Assembly (NCBI GenBank): GCA_023412805.1
Contig: JAEZRM010000090.1
Span: 33,853-97,852 of the forward strand
From: Pseudomonadota bacterium
GTDB lineage: Bacteria > Pseudomonadota > Alphaproteobacteria > Rhizobiales > Hyphomicrobiaceae
Length of the DNA stretch: 64,000 nucleotides
Direction: 5' to 3'
The translations under genes and the position numbers were made by a program. Positions 59,083-64,000 of the stretch are shown here, piece after piece. The notes beneath the pieces are model-generated. The model was not told where the DNA came from, ran no database searches, and saw only the letters and a program-made list of their open reading frames with translations. How positions within the stretch are numbered: the first letter of the stretch is position 1; each line of letters begins with the position of its first letter.

Positions 59083-59781
59083 ATGAAGGCCAAGGACATC
59101 ATGACGAGGGATGTTGCGACTGTCTCACCTGATGCCAGCGTCCGCGAGGCAGCCAAGCTGATGACAGAGAGACGGTTGAGCGGTCTCCCAGTCGTCACCG
59201 CAGATGGACGTGTCATCGGCATTCTGACGGCCAGCGATCTGTTGCACCGCGTTGAGACGGGAGCCGAACGACGACCATCGTGGTTCGCAAGCTTCTTCGC
59301 AAGGCCAGATGAGCTGGCACGCCAGTACGCCAAGGATCACGGACGCAAGGTGCATGAAGTCATGTCGCGGCACGTTGTATCAGTCCTTGAAGAAGCCAGC
59401 CTCAGTGAGGTCGCCGATGTCCTCGACAGCAACGGTTTCAAGCGAGTCCCGGTTACACGCGATGGGGTGCTGGAGGGCGTTATCTCGCGCGGCGATCTCG
59501 TGCGCGTCATCAGTCAGGCGAACTTCAATGAACCTGTCCCGAGATCGGATGATGCGGCGTTACAGCGCGCGATATTGCAGCAGATGCACCAGCAGCGCTG
59601 GTTGGATGGCGGTTTCGTCAACATCACCGTCAAAGATGGCACCGTAGACGTTTGGGGCACGGTCGCCTCAAAAGAGCAACATACGGCGCTTCTTGTGCTG
59701 GTCGCGGAAATCGCAGGCACGGCAGTTGTCGAAGATCATGTGAAGGTCGGCGCTCTAGACCCCCTTCCAGGTTGGATCTAA
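59083..59781 (+). CDS. CBS-domain pair fused to a BON domain
   Basis: 232 residues from ATG 59083 (GGAGG upstream). Two CBS motifs: KAKDIMTRDVATVSPDASVREAAKLM with VIGILTASDLL, and VHEVMSRHVVSVLEEASLSEVADVL with VLEGVISRGDLV. The C-terminal BON domain (about 165-232) has GFVNITVKDGTVDVWGTVASKEQ and GTAVVEDHVKV. CBS pairs bind adenine nucleotides and BON domains are usually associated with membranes or periplasm; this fusion is frequent in rhizobia and relatives, without an assigned role. No signal peptide, so it is cytoplasmic. Confidence 0.9.
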   Translation: MKAKDIMTRDVATVSPDASVREAAKLMTERRLSGLPVVTADGRVIGILTASDLLHRVETGAERRPSWFASFFARPDELARQYAKDHGRKVHEVMSRHVVSVLEEASLSEVADVLDSNGFKRVPVTRDGVLEGVISRGDLVRVISQANFNEPVPRSDDAALQRAILQQMHQQRWLDGGFVNITVKDGTVDVWGTVASKEQHTALLVLVAEIAGTAVVEDHVKVGALDPLPGWI

Positions 59782-59866
59782 ATTCCCACGATCTAGCCTC
59801 CACGCAGCTTAGTTGTTCGTGCCCGGCGGGAGGGGGCCTGGGGACATAGTAGGGAGCCTGCGGCGC

Positions 59867-60346
59867 TCAGGGGAGTGCTCCGTGCGCACCCAGCACGCCG
59901 GCTGCGACCGTTACGAGACTCCCCACGAGCAAGACTATGTGTAGCCGAAGCACAAGCCGGAATGTGCCTTCCGGATCGCGGGTCGCGCGTGCATAGAACC
60001 AGCGGCGCAGAACCAGCGGCTCGGCGACAAAGAGGATGACCGTGAAGATCGCCCAGATGGCGACCATTGCATGCATCCACCAGAAGTGCGGATCGGTAAA
60101 CCGGTCCCAGGCCGCCAGGCGATGGGTCATCCAGAAACCGCTGGCACCAGCGATGGCGGTCGAGAAGCGGGCCTGGATGGCGAAGCGGCCTTCGATCATC
60201 TCGAACAGCGCCAACCGCTCCGTCGCCGGCACAGCGCGGATCAATCCAGGCAGCAGCACGAGCGTCACCATCGACACGCCGCCGATCCAGTGCACGACAG
60301 CAAGCACGTGCAGCGTCCGAGCAATGGTGAGATCGTCGATGATCAC
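59867..60346 (-). CDS. CopD-like integral membrane protein
   Basis: 159 residues with four hydrophobic segments (about 12-35, 55-72, 85-110 and 130-152). Conserved-looking His in LHVLAVVHWIGG and HFWWMHAMVAIW, inside or next to helices, are the type used to bind heme b or copper in CopD/DUF2269-like proteins. It is the last gene of the minus-strand nitrosative-stress operon, 37 bp after the cyclo-ligase gene. A role in electron transfer or metal handling is inferred only. Confidence 0.75.
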   Translation of the reverse strand: MIIDDLTIARTLHVLAVVHWIGGVSMVTLVLLPGLIRAVPATERLALFEMIEGRFAIQARFSTAIAGASGFWMTHRLAAWDRFTDPHFWWMHAMVAIWAIFTVILFVAEPLVLRRWFYARATRDPEGTFRLVLRLHIVLLVGSLVTVAAGVLGAHGALP

Positions 60347-60383
60347 GCTGTCCTCAATGCCTAGTACGTGCGAGGGTCGTAGG

Positions 60384-60971
60384 TCATATCTCTGCAGTGC
60401 TCGTGGGGCGATAAATAGCAGCCTCCGTCACAATCACGTCCATCGCGATGTCGTGGGCCTGCGGGACATACCCCTCGACACGGCCAGCCTCTGATCCGAC
60501 GCCGATGACCAGTGGCTTGGGCTCGATGACGGCAAGCGTGCGATCGAAATAGCCGCCGCCGTGTCCCAGACGATAGAGCCCTGAGAAGCCTACCAATGGT
60601 GCGATGACCACATCGGGCACGGCGAGCTCAGGTCGCTCCGGCACCATGATGTTCCAGAATCCCCGCGTCATCGGGGCGCCCGGTCGCCACCTCCAATATT
60701 CGAGCGGTGCCAGCTGTTGGACCACGACAGGCAGCGCCAACTCCCACCCCTTGCAGCCGCCGATCTGTGCTCCCCACGTCCTGAGATCGAACTCACCCTT
60801 GATGGGCCAGTAGAGACCAAGCGTCCGGCACACATGGCGCTCGAGGAGAGTGTCGAGATTGCGTGCGATCGCAGCCGTCAGGAACGAGCGATCCACCGAC
60901 GACAAGCCTTGCCGCTCGCGCTTCAGGCGAACGCGTTCCCGGACCCGCCACGCCCTCACCTCCGCGTCCAT
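60384..60971 (-). CDS. 5-formyltetrahydrofolate cyclo-ligase
   Basis: 195 residues from ATG 60971, whose A is also the last base of the globin stop (TGATG), so the genes are translationally coupled. The family is recognised from the basic N-terminus RVRERVRLKRERQGLS, LYWPIKGEFDLRTW and the nucleotide-binding GLYRLGHGGGYFDRTLA. It converts 5-formyl-THF with ATP to 5,10-methenyl-THF. A large upstream extension of the frame lies within the globin gene and is not real. Its place in an NO-stress operon is unusual. Confidence 0.9.
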   Translation of the reverse strand: MDAEVRAWRVRERVRLKRERQGLSSVDRSFLTAAIARNLDTLLERHVCRTLGLYWPIKGEFDLRTWGAQIGGCKGWELALPVVVQQLAPLEYWRWRPGAPMTRGFWNIMVPERPELAVPDVVIAPLVGFSGLYRLGHGGGYFDRTLAVIEPKPLVIGVGSEAGRVEGYVPQAHDIAMDVIVTEAAIYRPTSTAEI

Positions 60972-61435
60972 CAGGCCTCCGTATCGGCTGCCGTGGTGGG
61001 CGGCCTGCGTCGCAAGGGCGGCACAAGGTCGTCGCCGCGGTGAAGCGCAATGCCGAGCTGGAGAGAGTCGGCGATACGGTTCGCCCGATCGATGAAGACC
61101 TGCGCCGCATCGGGCGGGCATATCCTGATCGCTGTGGCCTGGAAGAGCGCGAGCCAGCGTTCGAAATGTGCGGATGCGATGTCGGGCAGCTCGGCGTGCG
61201 CCTTCATCGGCGTGCCCTTGTAGCGGCCGGTCATCAGCGTCACCGATGACCAGAACGCACACAGCTTGTCGAGATGAGCGGGCCAGTCCTCGACGCGCGC
61301 ATTGAAGATCGGACCGATCAATGAATCGCGACGTACGCGTGCATAGAATGCGTGCACCAGTTCGCGAACCATCTCTTCAGTGATGCCGGCATCGATGCCT
61401 GGGGAATTGGGATGCGGGTCACGCGCCATCGGCAT
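60971..61435 (-). CDS. Group III truncated hemoglobin
   Basis: About 154 residues. ITEEMVRELVHAFYARVRRDSLIGPIF is the helix B/E region of group III truncated globins, followed by HLDKLCAFWSSVTLMTGRYKGTPMKAHAELP and HFERWLALF, with His80 and His90 in the heme-pocket region. These proteins bind O2 and NO and protect against nitrosative stress. Start is ATG 61435 or 61429; the second has better spacing from GCAGG. It overlaps the DUF1971 fragment by 17 bp and couples to the cyclo-ligase gene. Confidence 0.9.
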   Translation of the reverse strand: MPMARDPHPNSPGIDAGITEEMVRELVHAFYARVRRDSLIGPIFNARVEDWPAHLDKLCAFWSSVTLMTGRYKGTPMKAHAELPDIASAHFERWLALFQATAIRICPPDAAQVFIDRANRIADSLQLGIALHRGDDLVPPLRRRPPTTAADTEA

Positions 61436-61685
61436 ACCTGCCCGCCAAGTGCGGGTCCTTCATAGCGGCGCCTCCGGACACGGGCGTCCAGCGCACACTG
61501 GCGATTGCCGCAGCAAGGACTAGGACAAGCTTCAAGGCCTCGAGTTCGCCCCGCAGCAGGCTCCACATGCCACGCCTGGCGCAGTGTGCCGAAAGCAGTG
61601 CATTTGGGGCGGTCTCCCGCGTGAACAGCACCGAGCGCCGGACAAAGGCAAGGCCGGGCGGCAGTACTTCCCGTATCCGCATCAT
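61419..61685 (-). CDS. Truncated DUF1971/YeaR-like protein
   Basis: 88 residues from ATG 61685 (overlapping the fdxA stop as ATGA) or 61682. The first half, [40 protein letters not shown], follows the DUF1971 pattern (LPxGxxxxxxTPxFxxxTxPxxL...GVWxxL) of YeaR-type proteins, which are NO/nitrate-regulated in enterobacteria. The second half of that cupin-like fold is missing and replaced by a hydrophobic stretch and [18 protein letters not shown]. It may be a decayed or a shortened but functional member. It overlaps the globin start by 17 bp. Confidence 0.6.
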   Translation of the reverse strand: MMRIREVLPPGLAFVRRSVLFTRETAPNALLSAHCARRGMWSLLRGELEALKLVLVLAAAIASVRWTPVSGGAAMKDPHLAGRYADGA

Positions 61686-62029
61686 GTCACGTCCTCGGTC
61701 TGGCCGGGATGGGGCGACAGTTCGTCGGCTTTGCTGCCGCGTCCGTTCTCCGCGTCGGCGTTCGGCAGGGGCGCCTTCTTTGCTGTGATATTGGGCCAGC
61801 GCTCCGCATAGGTGCGGTTGATCTCGAGCCACTGGTCCGTCGCCGCCAGCTCCGTGTCCGGGAAGATCGCCTCGGCCGGACATTCGGGCACGCACACGCC
61901 GCAGTCGATGCACTCGTCGGGATGGATGACGAGCATGTTCTCGCCCTCATAGAAGCAATCGACGGGGCAGACCTCGACGCAGTCCGTGTACTTGCACTTG
62001 ATGCAGTTCTCTGTAACGACGAAAGTCAC
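61682..62029 (-). CDS. fdxA: 7Fe ferredoxin FdxA
   Basis: 115 residues. [46 protein letters not shown] carries the two-cluster pattern of 3Fe-4S/4Fe-4S ferredoxins of the FdxA type, including the extra Cys. The C-terminal tail is long and polar. It donates electrons to unknown partners; in this operon the nitronate monooxygenase or globin reductase system are candidates. Start overlaps the nmo stop by four bases (ATGA) and its stop overlaps the DUF1971 start, so translation is coupled throughout. Confidence 0.95.
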   Translation of the reverse strand: MTFVVTENCIKCKYTDCVEVCPVDCFYEGENMLVIHPDECIDCGVCVPECPAEAIFPDTELAATDQWLEINRTYAERWPNITAKKAPLPNADAENGRGSKADELSPHPGQTEDVT

Positions 62030-63120
62030 TTCGAAGAGTTCCCGCTGCCACGCGCCAACGACGCCAGTCGTTCGACCGTCTCTTGAGCAAGCCGTCGAGT
62101 CAGCTCCGCCGCCGGCATCTCACGACCGAGCGAGGCGGCCTGTCCCGCCCACAGCGAGGAGAAGTCGCTCGAGCCCTTGGCCTCCGCAGCGGCCCTCAAG
62201 GGCGCGAGCGCGCCGCCCGCCAACGGGAACGCGGGCGCATCGGCCGAGAGCGGTCCGATGTCGCGCATCGCGCGGTTGATCACGCCGCGCGCCGGGCGCC
62301 CGGTGAAGAGATTGGTCAATGCTGTGCTGTCGTCGGTGGCGGACTTCAACGCTGCTCGATGCAGTGCCGAAACCTGGGCTTCGGGACAGAACAGGTAGGC
62401 CGTGCCGACCTGCGTACCGCTGGCGCCAAGTGCGAAGGCCGCTGCAATGCCGCGCGCATCGGTAATGCCGCCGGCGGCAATGACTGGAACCGAGACGGCG
62501 TCAACCACCTGCGGGACCAGGGCGAAGGTTCCGGCTTGTGTGGCGACATCGTCGGTCAGGAACATGCCGCGATGGCCACCCGCCTCGTTGCCTTGCGCGA
62601 TGATCGCATCGCAGCCGCGCTCGGCGAGCCACCTCGCTTCGCGCGCCGTCGTCGCCGAAGCAATGACCTTGCAGCCCGTAGCTCTCACGCGCTGCAGCAG
62701 CCGATCCTCGGGCAGGCCGAAATGAAAGCTCACCACCTCCGGCTTGAACTCTTCGACGATCGCACAGGAACCCTCGTCGAATGGGGCGCGGCTGCTGCTC
62801 GGCACATCGTTGGGGTCGAGGCCAAGCTCGTCGTAGTAAGGGCGCAATCGAGTGCGCCAGCGCGCCTCCCGATCGGCATCGGGCACCGGCATCGTATGCG
62901 TGAAGAAGTTCAGATTGATCGGCTTGGCGGTGCGTTGGCGGATGACGCCGAGTGCCGTGCGGACCTGGGCGGCGGTTGACGTGGCACAGGCAAGAGACCC
63001 GAGGCCTCCAGCCTCCGAGACCGCGACGGCCAGCTCTGGCGTGCTCGGGCCAGCCATCGGTGCCAGCAGGATCGGATGCTCTATCCGGAACATTTCCAGC
63101 AGTCGGCGGTCGGGCCACAT
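62026..63120 (-). CDS. Nitronate monooxygenase
   Basis: 364 residues, FMN-dependent TIM barrel of the 2-nitropropane dioxygenase/NMO family. [29 protein letters not shown] at the N-terminus, [15 protein letters not shown] with the catalytic His, and [33 protein letters not shown] (FMN phosphate) are the classical signature. It oxidises nitronates such as propionate 3-nitronate. GAGGGGAA precedes ATG 63120. First gene of the operon divergent from nsrR, which predicts NO-responsive repression. Confidence 0.93.
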   Translation of the reverse strand: MWPDRRLLEMFRIEHPILLAPMAGPSTPELAVAVSEAGGLGSLACATSTAAQVRTALGVIRQRTAKPINLNFFTHTMPVPDADREARWRTRLRPYYDELGLDPNDVPSSSRAPFDEGSCAIVEEFKPEVVSFHFGLPEDRLLQRVRATGCKVIASATTAREARWLAERGCDAIIAQGNEAGGHRGMFLTDDVATQAGTFALVPQVVDAVSVPVIAAGGITDARGIAAAFALGASGTQVGTAYLFCPEAQVSALHRAALKSATDDSTALTNLFTGRPARGVINRAMRDIGPLSADAPAFPLAGGALAPLRAAAEAKGSSDFSSLWAGQAASLGREMPAAELTRRLAQETVERLASLARGSGNSSK

Positions 63121-63260
63121 GAGATCAACTTCCCCTCAGATCGGCCGTTGCCGTCCGGCTCATCGAAGCCTCGTGCCGGAGCGCGGATTTCGGTCGCGAC
63201 GCGTCCATCTGGCTCCTCCACGTACGGTGCTTGCGATCCGGCGACGCCGCCGTTTAAATA

Positions 63261-63275
63261 GGCATCAATGATACC
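63261..63275. promoter_or_regulatory. Candidate NsrR operator between nmo and nsrR
   Basis: GGCATCA-A-TGATACC, seven-base arms with six of seven pairs, in an AT-rich centre (TTTAAATA to the left) of the divergent gap. NsrR sites are short dyads with ATNNCATTT-like half-sites; this one is only partly similar, so binding is inferred from position next to nsrR. Confidence 0.45.
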
Positions 63276-63309
63276 CCTTTATCGAGACGGCGCAACACCG
63301 AGGTGAGCC

Positions 63310-63741
63310 ATGCGACTGACTGTCATGACCGACTACGCGCTCCGGGTTCTGATGTATGTCGCAACAGCGCCCGGGCGGCTGGTCACGATCGACGAGATCG
63401 CACGGGCCTACGCCATTTCCGGCAACCATCTGACGAAGGTCGTTCAGGAGTTAGCCCGCCACGGATTCGTTGAGACGGTGCGCGGACGCGGCGGCGGCCT
63501 GCGCCTGGCACAATCGGTGGACACCATCACGATCGGCAGCGTCGTGCGCGCGATGGAGGAGGACTTCGGCCTGGTCGAATGCTTTCATACCGGTGATACC
63601 TGCTGTTTGACGCCAGTCTGCCGCCTGCGTCGTGCGTTGGACGACGCTTTACGCGATTTCCTTGCCGCCTTGGATCGTCGATCCCTGGCCGATCTCGTGG
63701 TCCGACCCAAAGCACTGCTGGCCAGCTTTCACGAGACGTGA
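63310..63741 (+). CDS. nsrR: NsrR-type Rrf2-family repressor
   Basis: 143 residues. Opens with MRLTVMTDYALRVLMYVA, the NsrR form of the Rrf2 winged HTH, then AISGNHLTKVVQELARHGFVETVRGRGGGLRLA. The cluster Cys are Cys91, Cys98 (or Cys99) and Cys104 in ECFHTGDTCCLTPVCRL, the spacing of the NO-sensitive 4Fe-4S NsrR group rather than IscR or RirA. It represses genes until NO destroys the cluster; here the divergent nmo-fdxA-globin operon is the likely target. GAGGTGAG lies before ATG 63310. Confidence 0.94.
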   Translation: MRLTVMTDYALRVLMYVATAPGRLVTIDEIARAYAISGNHLTKVVQELARHGFVETVRGRGGGLRLAQSVDTITIGSVVRAMEEDFGLVECFHTGDTCCLTPVCRLRRALDDALRDFLAALDRRSLADLVVRPKALLASFHET

Positions 63742-63875
63742 TCTCCACACGGCGCGGGGTCAGACGCCGACCCAGACGGCATTTGGCGGGGACTTGAGGG
63801 TGAGCGAGTTTCACACTGCGCCCGACGGGATCCGAGGCATCTGGCCGGTGCCACGTCGAGAGGATCGGTGGCCAT

Positions 63876-64000
63876 TGGTCTGCTCCCCTGAAGTGGCTCC
63901 GGTCTGAGTGAGCGAATCCGGCTATTCCAACCTCGATCGAGGAGAAGATGGAATGGCACGGAAGCGATACACGACGGAGCAGATCATCGGGTTTCTGCGG
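63876..64000 (+). mobile_element. IS3-family insertion sequence, left end only
   Basis: Begins near TGGTCTGCTCCCCTGAAGTGG (from 63876), which resembles the terminal inverted repeat of IS407-type IS3 elements, and contains the first codons of an OrfA transposase. The rest lies beyond the window, so the right end and the target duplication cannot be checked. Confidence 0.65.
63953..64000 (+). CDS. IS3-family transposase OrfA, N-terminal 16 codons
   Basis: ATG 63953 with GGAGAAG upstream. The visible residues MARKRYTTEQIIGFLR match the start of OrfA of IS3/IS407-type elements (a HTH_21-type DNA-binding N-terminus). The gene is cut by the window edge. Confidence 0.7.
   Translation, partial: MARKRYTTEQIIGFLR

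Noticed and set aside
63742..63875. Possible additional insertion-sequence remnant between nsrR and the IS3 end
   Set aside because: No inverted repeat or transposase fragment could be identified in this stretch.

Overview
The window is high-GC, gene-dense chromosomal DNA with mostly short intergenic gaps. It most likely comes from an alphaproteobacterium of the order Hyphomicrobiales. Supporting signs are an hsp20 gene followed by a DUF1150 gene, an NsrR-type Rrf2 regulator divergent from a nitronate monooxygenase/globin operon, a YejBEF transporter with two YejA-type binding proteins, OpgC, SoxYZ with a flavocytochrome c-type flavoprotein, and IorAB-type molybdenum hydroxylases. I saw no tRNA, rRNA, CRISPR array or prophage. 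The only mobile DNA is the first 125 bases of an IS3-like element at the right edge.

Layout. 1-6155: OpgC (partial), an MMPL/RND exporter, a Tae4-like peptidoglycan amidase paired with a two-helix membrane protein, and aspS. 6193-11400: a partial Sox module (FccB/SoxF, SoxS, SoxY, SoxZ) flanked by three paralogous small secreted Cys-containing proteins, plus phhB. 11733-22964: catabolic and transport genes (two MFS transporters, iron alcohol dehydrogenase, M20 peptidase, PrpF-like isomerase, two-subunit aconitase X, APH-type kinase) interrupted by an hsp20-DUF1150 heat-shock operon with a clear RpoH promoter. 23160-36615: a hydrolase, a peptide-binding protein, trxB-lysR, a strong small-RNA candidate, the five-gene yej operon and a membrane-anchored cytochrome c. 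36956-48689: housekeeping genes (kdsB, pheA, arfB, M17 peptidase, fabI), iorAB, and an S1P-lyase-like PLP enzyme divergent from an IclR regulator.

48891-57384 is the most striking region. A class III adenylate cyclase and a CRP/FNR-family regulator with conserved cAMP-contact residues sit in the middle of genes preceded by six copies of a 16-bp palindrome, consensus TGTTCC-N4-GGAACA. Each copy lies 61-95 bp upstream of a start codon and, with at most 1 bp variation, at the same distance from a possible -10 hexamer. The controlled genes would be a DevB-like membrane fusion protein, a DevC-like permease with a DevA-like ATPase, three small secreted proteins, an alpha/beta hydrolase and a cold-shock-like mini-protein. 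I read this as a local cAMP-controlled envelope or export regulon with an operator unlike the CRP or FNR consensus.

59083-64000: a CBS-BON protein, then a compact six-gene minus-strand operon (nitronate monooxygenase, FdxA, DUF1971 fragment, group III globin, 5-formyl-THF cyclo-ligase, CopD-like membrane protein) divergent from nsrR. This looks like a nitrosative-stress locus. A structured repeat with three consecutive hairpins occurs twice (23087-23152 and 39169-39232), each time between convergent genes.
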